A stretch of DNA of 22,500 nt, taken from the NCBI GenBank assembly GCA_009663005.1, contig VIGQ01000827.1:37501-60000 (forward strand), given 5' to 3'. Position numbers and translations under genes: made by a program. How positions within the stretch are numbered: the stretch's first letter is position 1; every line of letters begins with the position of its first letter. Under the pieces are notes generated by a model. It saw nothing but the letters and a program-made list of their open reading frames with translations, did not search any database and was not told where the DNA came from. This document shows, in pieces, positions 1 through 8,635 of this stretch. This stretch comes from Actinidia chinensis (Eukaryota > Streptophyta > Magnoliopsida > Ericales > Actinidiaceae).

Positions 1-790
1 AGGGAGGATCTTTTTAATAGCTAGGAGACTGATTGGTTTAGATCTATCCCACTTGGCATATTCGCATTTTCAGAAACATTACTAGTGTCACGTAAGTGCA
101 CAGGTCAGGCTCTCTTAAGGGCTAATCAAATCAACATACCCAAAGCAAACGCGATATCCTGCTCCATTTTTTAAAATTTGAATCATTTAACGCACAATGG
201 TGGTGTTATTGGTGTTAACCTGGGCAACAGAACTGAATGCAACAAAGAGCAACATTCAGTAAAATAAGGCAACAATTTTACCAACGTATACTAATGGAAA
301 TGACCCCTGGTGCATCAATGCCGTTTCCCTTTGGGCAGAGAGTGCAACTACTATGAGGTCCCCTCTTGCTAGCCACCCATTGAGATTTTTTCAATTTGGC
401 AAAATAGTCCCCTTTGGGCAACTTTATTTTCACAAGTTAGGCATTCTCTGATCAGCTGCTAATCACATCCTTGTCCATTAAAGCCCACAATAACCCTCTT
501 TGGGCATGGTATTGTATGCAATAATTCAATTGATCAATCATTACTACCATATGTAAAAAAATCAATCTAACAAGTGTCCCATTTGGGCAGTAACACCCAT
601 TTCAATCCAAAATTCTTATCATTACATTACCTATTATGTAAATTGCCCTGTATCCATCTAGCATATAAAAATGCTTGGACAAATTACTTCCTTATGGCAC
701 GTAACCAAAAGCACCGCAGTGATCATATATGTATGTGCCTAAGTCGTATAAAATCAGATATTGTGTATTCTCAACATAAGTAACGATTTT
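1..790. other. Non-coding block with a spaced TTTGGGCA array
   Basis: Base composition here is more even than in the AT-rich DNA that follows, and I see no transposon ends. The only open frame of note (574-783, +) has no recognisable domain and begins inside the last repeat copy. Four copies of a motif ending TTTGGGCA occur with GGG at 333, 416, 502 and 585. The sequence after the third and fourth copies is also alike: ATCATTAC about 33 bases on, then TATGTAAA, which suggests worn tandem units of about 84 bp. Function is unknown. It could be a low-copy regulatory or intronic region of a neighbouring gene, or an old repeat. Confidence 0.5.
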
Positions 791-1693
791 TAGTCCCCTT
801 AAGGACTGTGGGAAGAGAGTTAATTTTTTAGGATTCTAAATAGTGAGGTACAATTCTCATGATGTTTTAGAATGTCAAAAATATGTTACCTATAAAAATC
901 AGAGCTAAAAAGTAAGCACGCTTTTTTTTAGAATAGCCTAATTTTTATCCTAAAATAGGCCCAAATAAATATAAAATGCGGTCCAAAAATAGAAAAAATT
1001 ATTTATGAAATCCGGTCACTGAGATTTAAGTAATCTGTGATATTTTGAAGGGACACCAGGAGAGCTGTCACGCGCCTGTACCAGAGAGCCAAAAAAAAAT
1101 TTATATTTATTTATTTTTTTGCGCCTGATCACACTAAAATTAGAATTTTTGCAAAAAAGATCTGTTTTGCTGAGTTTTCATTCACCTTTTTTTTGGCTCA
1201 AAGGAAGATTACTTTTTTCTCAATAATAATGCCAATCAAAACACCACTATGAATCAAGATAAAATATCAAGAATGTGATTTTGATAAATTGAAGCCCAAA
1301 AATTAAAGTATTATAAGAGGTTTTTAAGACCTTAAAATATCCATGGCGGCAGGTTTAAAAAAAAAAGACCCAAAATAAAATTTTTGCCACAATATACACT
1401 CAAGAGGTTCAATATAACCCAGAATAATCAATATATTTTATTATACAAGACTCTTATCAAATCATGAATTTTTTAGAAATCGTTGATTTTTGTTTAGGCA
1501 CAAAACTTAAATCCATGGATCTCTCTCTACGGTGTGATTAGAACGCGTGATATATATCAAAAATTTTTTCTTGTTCAGAGAGGAAAAAACCCCTTATTTG
1601 TTTTAGAAAAGAAGCCATCTATTTTTCAGATTAAATTATATAAAATTCGAGTTAACAACTCATAACAAGTGAGTTCCTAAGTCACATATATTA
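790..1693 (-). mobile_element. Putative internal leader of a minus-strand LTR element
   Basis: Reading the minus strand, this AT-rich sequence lies directly downstream of a primer-binding site at 1694-1705, so it should be the start of the internal region of an LTR retrotransposon. I can see no gag frame; stops are frequent in all frames. A minus-strand ATG near 1620 opens only about a dozen codons. The second LTR is not in the window, so the element is either truncated or continues past position 1. The left limit given is a guess. Confidence 0.35.
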
Positions 1694-1705
1694 GGCCTGA
1701 TACCA
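1694..1705 (-). other. Primer-binding site of a minus-strand LTR element
   Basis: On the minus strand this reads TGGTATCAGGCC. It matches the start of the usual plant copia primer-binding site, TGGTATCAGAGC, which pairs with the 3' end of initiator methionine tRNA. One base separates it from the LTR end (ACA), the spacing normally seen. Confidence 0.6.
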
Positions 1706-1706
1706 A

Positions 1707-2092
1707 TGTAATATAAATATATTTACATTAAATAAATCATGTATTCTATGTGAATATAGGAACATCAACAATAATCAAGAACGAATGCAGGAAAGAACTT
1801 TACTGACTGCTCCATTATTATTAATTTCATGAAGCGATGATTCAATCCTAAAAAATACTGTTAATGGTTAGTCTTTCTCTTTGAACCCACTTTCTGTATG
1901 ACAGAATTTTTATGAAGATTAATTCTGTCTTCACGTGGGAAAAAGAGGGACTACCTCTATTTATAAAAAAAATACAAATTCTAATCACGTTGGGCCCCTC
2001 CATAAAAAAGGCTCAATTGACTAATCATGCTACATAATTACAGTCAAACCAATTAATTTAATAGGTGCACAATTTTAGCCATAGATCAAACA
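1707..2092 (-). mobile_element. 5' LTR of a minus-strand LTR retrotransposon (probably copia)
   Basis: On the minus strand this segment would start TGTTTGATC and end ATTACA, giving the TGT...ACA termini typical of LTRs, and it abuts a primer-binding site. A TATA-like box (TTTATAAATAG, minus strand, 1957-1967) lies about a third of the way in, as expected for an LTR promoter. A CACGTG G-box core is at 1933-1938. The outer end at 2092 is chosen only because it gives symmetric termini. No partner LTR is visible, so no target duplication can be tested. Confidence 0.45.
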
Positions 2093-2475
2093 TTTATTGG
2101 CTTTCCATGTTTGCCTTCATTCCAGACTTGGATCCAACCCCGTGGTTTATAAAAACAAAAGTTTACAATTAATGAAGGCCCCCCTCAATATAAAGATATA
2201 TAACAAGAATGAGATCCAATATCATTGAATTTCTTCTAAGCAGAGTGGAAGTGAGAGAGACGAGAGGAAAAGAAGGTGATACTGTATCCTGAAATGAGGT
2301 GGATTGGGTCTTAGATAGCATATTGCATTCAATATATATATATATATATATATATATGACCGTCAACCCTTGTGTTGGCTCCAGGACTTCACTTCTTCAG
2401 TCTCCAAGTCATCTCAAATCCTTTTCCTGGAATTTGCAAATCTGGAAGAGGCTTAAAAGTGATGGAAATTTATCT
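2093..2475. other. Unassigned intergenic DNA
   Basis: No coding frame, repeat partner or transposon end is recognised here apart from the AT microsatellite at 2332-2357. Open frames on both strands read straight through that microsatellite and have no other support. Confidence 0.4.
2332..2357. repeat. (AT)13 microsatellite
   Basis: An uninterrupted run of AT dinucleotides about 26 bases long. Such tracts are common in plant intergenic DNA and usually vary in length between individuals. Confidence 0.95.
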
Positions 2476-3082
2476 CAACCACACCCCAACTTGTCCGCCA
2501 GAAAATTGACGTTATGCCCCCCTCCCACTCTCTCATTTCTGTTTTTTTAGTTTTGTGTTTCTTTTTTTTTTCATTAGTTTTTTTTTTTATTTTTTTCAGT
2601 TTTGTTTAATTTTTATTTAGTTTTGTTTCTTTTATTTGAATTTTAATTTTGTTTATTCTTTAATCATTTTTTATTTTTTTCATCAATTATCTTTTTATTT
2701 TGTTTTGCTATTAGGTGATTTCTTATTACTTGTTGTATTTTATTAGTTTTTTATATATACTTTTTATTTTGATTCATATTTTTATATTTTTAAATTTTTA
2801 CAAATAATGACTCCTATTAATTAGTTTTGTTATGGCCCTATAGATGTCAGTGCTCCCTAATTAGTCTGTTTGGTCCAATCTTAAAAAAAATTATGTTAAT
2901 TAGTTTGGCATTATTATTAAATTTTATGAAATGAGAGAATTTTTTAAAAAAATATTATAAATTTTGATCCATATTATTCAAAAAATTATTTTTTAAAAAA
3001 TAAAACAAAGATAGAAATATATAAGAAAAATATATTTATCCAAAAAGAAAAATTAAATTGATTAAAAAAAAATAAATTTAAT

Positions 3083-3113
<31 letters not shown>

Positions 3114-3415
3114 GAAAAAACAGGGATCAAAAATACAAAAAAAATAAAAAATAAAAATGAAAATTACTACAAAATTATGAGAGAGTGTGAGGAAGATAGA
3201 CGCGTGGAAGGGGATGGATGAAAGTACGGGTAAAGGTGGTGAGTGAAACGGAAATGGAAGAAGTAGAGGGGGGTATTTGAAACAAGTGGGATTGTTTGCT
3301 TCAGTTATGAGGAGGACGGGGGGTGGTGGGTTGAAAGAGGAGGGGTGGTTGTGTTCTATTTGTGGACTTGTGGTCTGTATGTGCAAGAATTCAAAAGTGT
3401 GGGCATCATTTCGTA
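2476..3415. mobile_element. Diverged AT-rich MITE-like element (copy A side)
   Basis: The block has a C-rich start (CCCCCCTCCCACTCTCTC near 2518), a T-rich then A-rich interior, and a G-rich end (3200-3360), the same inverted layout as the clearer foldback MITEs in this window. Its interior shares a module with 12010-12095 and 20578-20665: ATGTTAATTAGTTT, then a TTGAGAGAATTTTT-like tract, then ATTATAAATTTTGATCCATAT. A (TAA)n microsatellite lies at about 3090-3113. Ends are not sharp and no target duplication was found. The long minus-strand frame at 3078-3506 is proline- and serine-rich because it reads the G-rich arm backwards; I do not think it is a gene. Confidence 0.4.
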
Positions 3416-4375
3416 AAAGGGTCGTGACGTGAGTTGTGGGTTTATCCATGACATCAAAAGAAAATTTTATGGTTTTGGGATTAGTACAAAAAAAAAAAGT
3501 TATCAAAATTCCCCTTGTGTGAATTTAAAACTTTTGTGATCAAAAATTCGGACTTGTGCAGGGCCTCTACAAAAATGGAAAGGAAAAACGATGTTTTTTT
3601 TCTAGGAGGATTCATATGATTTCGTCATGGTTTTTTTTGAATTACAAAATTTGTGTTACTGGATTTTTCCTTTCTTCCATTGGAACTCCCTTTTGTCTGA
3701 TAATTCACCCTGATAAAAATAAAAAAAAATACAATTGAAGAAAAAGAAATGTGAGAAAATTACTGACAAAATTATATTTAAGTAATTTATTCGGAAATAG
3801 TTTAAAAAAAAAAATCTTCATAATCGTTTCAACTTATTTTCTTTTCAATATTAAAATCTTTTTTTTTTTATGTGTTTAAATTTCCTTTCATTGAATTACA
3901 AAATATTATTGTTAATCTACTTAGTCTTTTTCATATGGAGGAATTACTTACAATTGCTTAATAATATATATAAGTTAATATGTTACTGAAATGGTTAAAA
4001 CTGAACAAAACAAACTTTTTTCTTTTTATTTTAATATTACACCTATAATATTTACTATATTGACTATAATATACGCCATCTATTTATCAAATATTTTCTA
4101 ATTACTATATGAATAATACCCCCTTAAAGACTACCACAGGACATGCATAACAGGTTCATGTGGTATCAATTCTATTGAGAAAGGGATTTGATTGGCACTA
4201 GTCACTAGAGAAAGAGAACAAAAAATGCGACACTACTGGTTGTGGAATTCCATGGAGAAATATGAATATCAAAATATCATCTTTTTGACAGAACAGGTGT
4301 GGGTGTGGGTGTGGGTGTGGGTGTGGGTGTGCTTGACCTAAAGTAAACACTGGGGGAGGTTCTTTCGTCTATATA
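3340..4375. repeat. Duplicated block, copy A
   Basis: This block matches 12780-12804, 12998-13605 and 14598-14965 in the same orientation. Strong landmarks are GACGTGAGTTGTGGG then TTTATCCATGACATC (3425-3455), AGGAGGATTCAT (3604-3615), GATTTGATTGGCAC (4186-4199) and GGAATTCCATGGAGAAAT (4244-4261). Identity is patchy, with many short indels, which suggests an old duplication. No open frame is conserved between the copies. It could be a segmental duplication or two copies of an unrecognised transposon. Confidence 0.75.
4297..4331 (+). repeat. (GGGTGT)n hexamer repeat
   Basis: Five GGG triplets occur at an exact 6-base period (4301, 4307, 4313, 4319, 4325) with TGT between them. This fits a three-tier G-quadruplex on the plus strand. 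The equivalent place in copy B (about 14925) lacks the expansion, so it arose after the duplication or was lost there. Confidence 0.9.
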
Positions 4376-4532
4376 AGCTAAACTAAGCGAAAAAGAAATA
4401 AAAAAATTAGGCACCTGTAAGAAAAAGAAATTAAAAAAAAAACAAAAAAAACAAAAAACCTAACTCTGATTATTATTTTTTTTGCTTGTTTTAAGAAAAA
4501 AAATTAAAAAAAAAGTTAGTGTTAAACGGAAC
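4376..4532. other. A-rich spacer
   Basis: A-rich, low-complexity sequence between duplicated copy A and the left inverted repeat. It includes several runs of eight or more A. No gene or element end is seen. Confidence 0.5.
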
Positions 4533-5023
4533 CATAGAGCTCAAGACGATTACATGCAGGGTTGCCGGCTAGTCGACGGTGTATCTCCGGTGCGTTACAA
4601 ATCAGCTCCTCTCCCTCTAGCGATTATATCTAGTCTATCGAGGGGAAGGTCTCGACCATGTTTTAAAACTCGGACGATCTGGCCGGTTCGACCGGTTGAT
4701 CCGTCACCGGTCGGGGAAAACGGTCCGGTCATCCACTGAAATCGTTTGGTCAAATCCGATCAAACCCGTCAACCCGGCGGTTCAACGATTTTTTTTTTAA
4801 TTTTTTTTTTAAAATTTTGGGGGGAGATTTTAAGTAATAAAAATTAGTGTACAAAAATAAATTTTTATTATTATTAATAAATAAATTAATAACATAATTA
4901 TGACATCACTGTTCAATAACGTTGACCCGCCGGTTTGACCGATGACCCGTAATCGGCTATTTTTTCCGATTGGACCGACCCAAGTTTCAAAACACTGGTC
5001 CGCGACATCAGATCTCGCTCAGC
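4533..5023 (+). repeat. Left copy of an inverted repeat, split by a MITE
   Basis: 4533-4656 plus 4998-5023 matches the reverse complement of 9866-10001. Shared landmarks, in order, are CATAGAGCTCAAG, CGGCTAGTC, GTGTATCTCCGG, CCTCTCCCTCTA, ATCTAGTCTATC, GGTCYCGAC and ATCAGATC. The left copy has 14 extra bases after CGATT (ACATGCAGGGTTGC, about 4550-4563). A 341-bp hAT-type MITE interrupts it at 4657. The two copies face each other across about 4.8 kb. They may be terminal inverted repeats of a larger DNA element or two unrelated insertions of one repeat. Confidence 0.8.
4657..4997. mobile_element. hAT-type MITE, copy 1 (341 bp)
   Basis: The element begins CATGTTTTAAAACT and ends AAGTTTCAAAACACTG; the reverse complement of the end, CAGTGTTTTGAAACTT, matches the start. 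It is flanked by GTCTCGAC (4649-4656) and GTCCGCGAC (4998-5006). The uninterrupted repeat copy at 9884-9891 carries a single GTCCCGAC in reverse complement, which confirms the insertion point and an 8-bp target duplication, the hAT hallmark. Subterminal regions are rich in CCGGTT and GACCGG motifs and the middle is AT-rich. It has no coding capacity. If the boundary is moved one base, a 9-bp duplication (Mutator-like) is also possible. Confidence 0.8.
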
Positions 5024-5340
5024 ATCTCTTTCCGATAGTCGAGCTTTTTTTTGGCCACAAGTGGTTGCCGTATTTTGTGCTCAAGATGGCTGTCAGTTCT
5101 TTTTGTGATCTTGGATTTTTTTTGGATGGCCTTGAATTCTTGACGGCTCTTCTTCCACCTCTCGTTTCTTCTTCTCTCCATCCTCTATTGAAATTACATC
5201 TCTGGTTTGGCTGACGAAGTCTTTTTAAGTTCATGGAGCTGGTCTGGAGATCCCACGGAAAGACAGTGTTTACAGGAATCAAAGCCTCTCAGAGATTGTG
5301 GCCATATTCATTGTTTTTTTTTGTTGAAATGCCTCGCATA
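5024..5340. other. Unassigned DNA left of the copia element
   Basis: Mixed-composition sequence that would join 9295-9865 if the copia element were removed. A plus-strand frame from the ATG at 5086 to 5214 is leucine-rich (MAVSSFCDLGFFLDGLEF...) but matches no family I recognise. The stretch could be sequence captured between the two inverted repeats; there is no firm evidence that it is coding. Confidence 0.35.
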
Positions 5341-5972
5341 TGTTGGGTCCAGCCCAATTGAAGCCCAAACCCAATTAGCCCCCCCCATGAAGGGCCCCCA
5401 CCCAAAGCCTTGCCATTCCCTTACATTCATTCCTCTTCCAGAATCAGCCATTCATTACAATCCCCCAGAGACAGTCCTAATTTAGGCAGAGGACGAAAGT
5501 ATGGCAGAGAGAGACTGTTCACAAGAGCTGCCGAGGTCTCAAATGAGGCATGTTGAGCGCAGCCGTGAGTCATCGTCTCTTTCTTGGTGGCCTATAAATA
5601 CATAGAGGTGTCCATAGAGAAGAGCAGTGGGTGCAGAGAAATATAAGGGGTTTGGGGCTTGTTGGGGGCACACACAGAATGCTGTGTGCGAGGGGCTGGG
5701 GGAGGCTATTGTGGCTAGTTGAGAGCACCGAGAGCACAGATATCTTATAGAGGTGGGCTAGAATTGGGTGCATTTGATATCTGAGAGTGATAGTGGACGT
5801 AGGTTGAGATGGGAGAGATGAGAGAGTGCTGAGAGGTTAGTGGAGATGACTCTCCTATTGTACTCATTGTAATTCATTCTGTGATAGTTGAATTCTTTGT
5901 TCTCTCCCGTGGATGTAGGCCATTGTTGGCCGAACCACGTAATACTGTGTCTCATGTGTGTGGTTATGTTGG

Positions 5973-6004
<32 letters not shown>
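5341..6004 (+). repeat. 5' LTR of the copia element
   Basis: 664 bp with TGTTGGG...CACAACA termini, paired with 8636-9294. It carries a TATA box at 5593-5600. Near the end is CTCCCGTGGATGTAGG followed by GGCCGAACCACGTAAT, the U5 style common in plant copia LTRs. Confidence 0.93.
5593..5600 (+). promoter_or_regulatory. TATA box of the 5' LTR
   Basis: TATAAATA lies about 250 bases into the LTR, followed by a purine-rich stretch where transcription would start. The 3' LTR has the worn equivalent TATAATA at 8884-8890, one base shorter. This would drive the retrotransposon RNA; whether it is active cannot be told. Confidence 0.65.
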
Positions 6005-6005
6005 T

Positions 6006-6016
6006 TGGTTCAGAGC
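6006..6016 (+). other. Primer-binding site of the copia element
   Basis: TGGTTCAGAGC lies one base after the 5' LTR. It matches the copia consensus TGGTATCAGAGC except for the ATC/TC difference, and would pair with the 3' end of initiator methionine tRNA. Confidence 0.85.
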
Positions 6017-6189
6017 AAGTTCGAGTCACCGTGCGGTCACCGGAGTGCCCCGGAGTAAAAAAAAAAAACAAAAATCTTCGAATTCTGACCAAATCGAATT
6101 GCTCAAAACTGAGATTTGAGCATACCATCCCTTCGTCTCTTCATACGACTTCCCAGCACCAAACGGAGTCCAAATCGGACCCAAACGAG

Positions 6190-6600
6190 CCCTCACTCGC
6201 CGATTGAAGTTCGGAGGTCAGTCCCCGCCACACCGCCCGAGAGTGTTAAGACGACTGAGTTCACGCTCCACTCGCCGCCACGCGCCCGAAAAGTCGTCCA
6301 CGCGCCCGCACTCGCCCAGACAAACATAGGGCCTGACGGCGTCCCACGCGCCAACCACGCGCCACCACGTGGCCTCACTCGCTCGCACGCGCCCTGCACG
6401 CGCCAGTGAGTGGCGGCAACTCGCAGCCGCGTACCCACTCGCCCGCACGCGCCCACTAAGCACCAGCGAGTGGCGCAAACGCCTCTCCACTCGTGCCACT
6501 CGCCCCATCCGAGCCCAGCTCACGCGCCAGCCACCCCGCGCGAGCCGAGCCGCGCCCCCCCGCGCCGGACCTGAGCCGAGCCGCGATTAATCCGCGCCGA
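6190..6600 (+). repeat. GC-rich degenerate repeat in the copia leader
   Basis: A 410-bp block in sharp contrast to the AT-rich surroundings, built from interspersed CACGCGCC, CACTCGCC and GAGTGGCG words. Long frames are open on both strands because stop codons are rare in such sequence; they do not match gag. It lies between the primer-binding site and the coding remnants, so it is part of the 5' untranslated leader. CGCG words match the core of CAMTA-binding CGCG boxes, but by composition alone. Confidence 0.8.
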
Positions 6601-6604
6601 TCCG

Positions 6605-6754
6605 GTCAACCAGGAGCCGTTGACCCGAGCAGCTGACCGATTCAACCCTGAGCCGTTGACCGCGTTGACCAGCGTTGACCGCGTTGACCAGCCGAGCCGT
6701 TTTGACAGTCAACCCAGCGTTGACCGTTGACCGGTAAATATTGACGCGTTGACC
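6605..6754 (+). promoter_or_regulatory. Array of twelve W-box cores in the copia leader
   Basis: TTGAC, the WRKY-binding W-box core, starts at 6620, 6656, 6665, 6675, 6684, 6702, 6720, 6727, 6741 and 6749 on the plus strand. GTCAA, the minus-strand form, is at 6605-6609 and 6708-6712. Most are full TTGACC boxes. Those at 6656-6684 are 9, 10 and 9 bases apart, so the array partly arose by local duplication of a GCGTTGACC unit. Family knowledge: WRKY factors bind TTGACY. Binding here is inference. Confidence 0.75.
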
Positions 6755-6775
6755 GAAAAGTGGAAAATTACACTT

Positions 6776-6912
6776 TTTAGGTCCTTGGACTTCTGATATT
6801 TTTAATTTGGTCCCTGAAGTTTGGAAAATTGCAATTTACCCCTGGAGTTTTGGAAATTGCAATTAGGTCCCTGGAAAAAATTGAAAATTCAATTTAGTCC
6901 CTGAAGTTCTTG
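6776..6912 (+). repeat. Degenerate ~30-bp tandem repeat in the copia leader
   Basis: At least five loose units repeat the pattern GGTCCCTGRAGTTT, then GGAAAATTGCAATT, with TTAGGTCC, TTTGGTCC, TTACCCCTGG, TTAGGTCC and TTTAGTCC starts. It follows the W-box array and precedes the coding region. No function is known to me. Confidence 0.7.
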
Positions 6913-7079
6913 ATTTGATCAATTTGGGTTCCCAGAGTGTCTGATTTTTTGCCAGAAAGCCTTGTTCTGAGTTTTCTCGGCATTCCGAATTCCTCCCGAG
7001 GTCGGTTTTAGAGATTTGCTTCCATTTTGGAGAAGTAAGAAGGCGGAGTAATTTGAGATCCTTAGTCAAGCTTTCAGAT

Positions 7080-8011
7080 GCGGATTACGCCCCAGGAAAA
7101 CCAGGTGAGGAATGAGATGAACAGGAGATGATGTGGCATCTCATACAATGCAAAAAAAACAAAAATTGAACACGAGGTGTTCCATCATGTTTCCCGATGA
7201 GACGAGTGTTGCGATCTTACAATGCATTGAGCACAGGAGTGTTCCAAGATGTTAGCACATGAGATGAGTGCTCATGGGTTGTGGCCAAATTGGAGTAGGG
7301 GGAAAAAAAAAACAACAAAAAAGGAGAAAAACAAGAAAAATGTAAGAAACGAAAAGGAGATGTACGCGGGGAGAAGACATCTCGAACAAAGTCTTATTGA
7401 GAGGCTTGTGTAGAAGCTTCAGGAGGGACTATGGTGTGCTGAACAAACGAGCGAGTTCCAGAGAAGAGGCCACAGGAGGAGGTCAAGAGAAGAGCCTATA
7501 GAGGTCTCAGAGAGGTTAAAAAGGAGGCTAGAGAGAGGTCAAGGCAAATGATGGCGGAGGGCAGAATCCAGAGGTCCGCACTTTAAAGTGCTTTTATTGC
7601 GACCAGGAGGACAAGAAGAATTGTCCAAGGAAACAAGCACCAGATCAGTCTTCAGAGGCGCACAACAGCAATGATGGCTGTGGATGGAGTGATGTTTTCC
7701 TAGCAACACGGCAGATGAAGAGTCAGATTGGATTCGATTCAGGAATTTAACTTACCACTTGTGCAGAGACAGAGTTTGTTCTCTACACATTTAGCATGCG
7801 AGGGACTTGTTCGGATGGCTTAACGACGCGATTTGTTGGCAAAGGCGTCCGGTTCCGCATGGCAGACGATGATCCATTGAAGGTGACCTGGGTAAGGCAT
7901 GTTTCATTGAATGGCAGGAGTCGAAGCGATGAAGCTTTGAAAGCTAGTGGAGGAACACTCGAGTTTCCCAAGGCAAACAGGAGAAGCTGTCAGAGAGGAA
8001 AGACTGGAAGA

Positions 8012-8048
<37 letters not shown>

Positions 8049-8080
8049 CTGCTGTCTTCATAGGTCCAGTGGATTAGCCA
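7080..8080 (+). pseudogene. Decayed copia gag-protease remnant
   Basis: The end of a basic, gag-like region (7390-7580, read in several frames) leads to a zinc-knuckle relic at 7589-7624: Cys-X2-Cys, then seven residues and Cys. The expected histidine and some spacing are gone. The protease motif Asp-Ser-Gly is at 7736-7744, one frame away from the Trp-Ile codons before it (7729-7734) and from the Thr-Tyr-His-Leu-Cys codons after it (7750-7764), so frameshifts have broken it. The frame at 7796-8077 resembles the protease-to-pre-integrase stretch of copia Pol (RFVGKGVRFRM..., then GKTGRLYRL). Its Met is internal, not a true start. Stops and frameshifts throughout make it non-functional. Confidence 0.8.
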
Positions 8081-8270
8081 GATGAATGACGAGGAAAGCA
8101 ACCGTGCACAGAGCACTCAAAGTAAGCGCGGAATACAGAAGTATGTACTTGAAGATCCAGAGTGGTACAGGAGCGCAAGCGATGCGTTGGGATACGTGCA
8201 GAAGTCTTGCCAGACACGAGAAGGTGCAAACCATTGTAGATGTCCATGAAGGCTCAGAGGAGAGAGACCA

Positions 8271-8301
<31 letters not shown>

Positions 8302-8615
8302 AGGAACGAGTCTCTTTCGCTCAAGATCAGTGATGGTGGATCTCTCTAGTTGGGCACACAAAGGAGGAGAGGGTGGATCAGGACAGACTGCAAGCGACTT
8401 ACTTTGCAGCGCACCCGGTGAGGGGAGCAGGGCACCCTAGTCAGAAGGTGCAGGACTTCGATTTGAAAGTGCATTCACTTCGGTGGTCAAGTGAAGTTGC
8501 CCATGGATGGGGGTAACATATCTTTTTTTTCCCCGGATACCTGTCTTGTAATCTTACAGGGGAGCTTGACCAAAGTTGGTCGGAGATGGATCTTGAAGAA
8601 TCAGATTACCCTTGC
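8081..8615 (+). other. Unrecognised 3' part of the copia internal region
   Basis: This stretch should hold integrase, reverse transcriptase and RNase H in a complete element but is far too short for them. A short frame near 8125-8200 (GIQKYVLEDPEW) weakly recalls the start of the integrase core. Nothing resembles the reverse transcriptase YxDD region. The last part, from about 8450, is probably 3' untranslated sequence. Confidence 0.45.
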
Positions 8616-8623
8616 AATGGGCT

Positions 8624-8634
8624 GGATGGGGAGA
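8624..8634 (+). other. Polypurine tract of the copia element
   Basis: GGATGGGGAGA, followed by one T and then the TGTTGGG start of the 3' LTR. This is the expected site for plus-strand DNA priming during reverse transcription and sets the element on the plus strand. Confidence 0.85.
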
Positions 8635-8635
8635 T

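Noticed and set aside
321..590. CRISPR-like or snoRNA cluster reading of the regular array
   Set aside because: The repeats are only about 10 bases and the spacers too long for CRISPR. No C/D or H/ACA boxes are in place, and the DNA is plant-like.
574..783. 69-residue plus-strand frame
   Set aside because: No domain, signal or neighbour supports it, and it begins within the TTTGGGCA repeat region. Left as non-coding.
3078..3506. 142-residue minus-strand frame rich in Pro, Ser and Phe
   Set aside because: It reads a G-rich transposon arm and poly-A/TAA repeats backwards, which explains the Pro-rich middle and the Ile and Phe runs. The shared part of copy B does not keep the frame.
6116..6590. 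Overlapping frames of 73-101 residues on both strands
   Set aside because: All lie in the GC-rich leader repeat where stops are rare. None resembles gag, and frames open on both strands at once point to composition.
7796..8077. 93-residue frame read as a separate gene
   Set aside because: Its sequence matches an internal stretch of copia Pol. The Met is internal and the upstream protease motif is in another frame, so it is part of the pseudogene.
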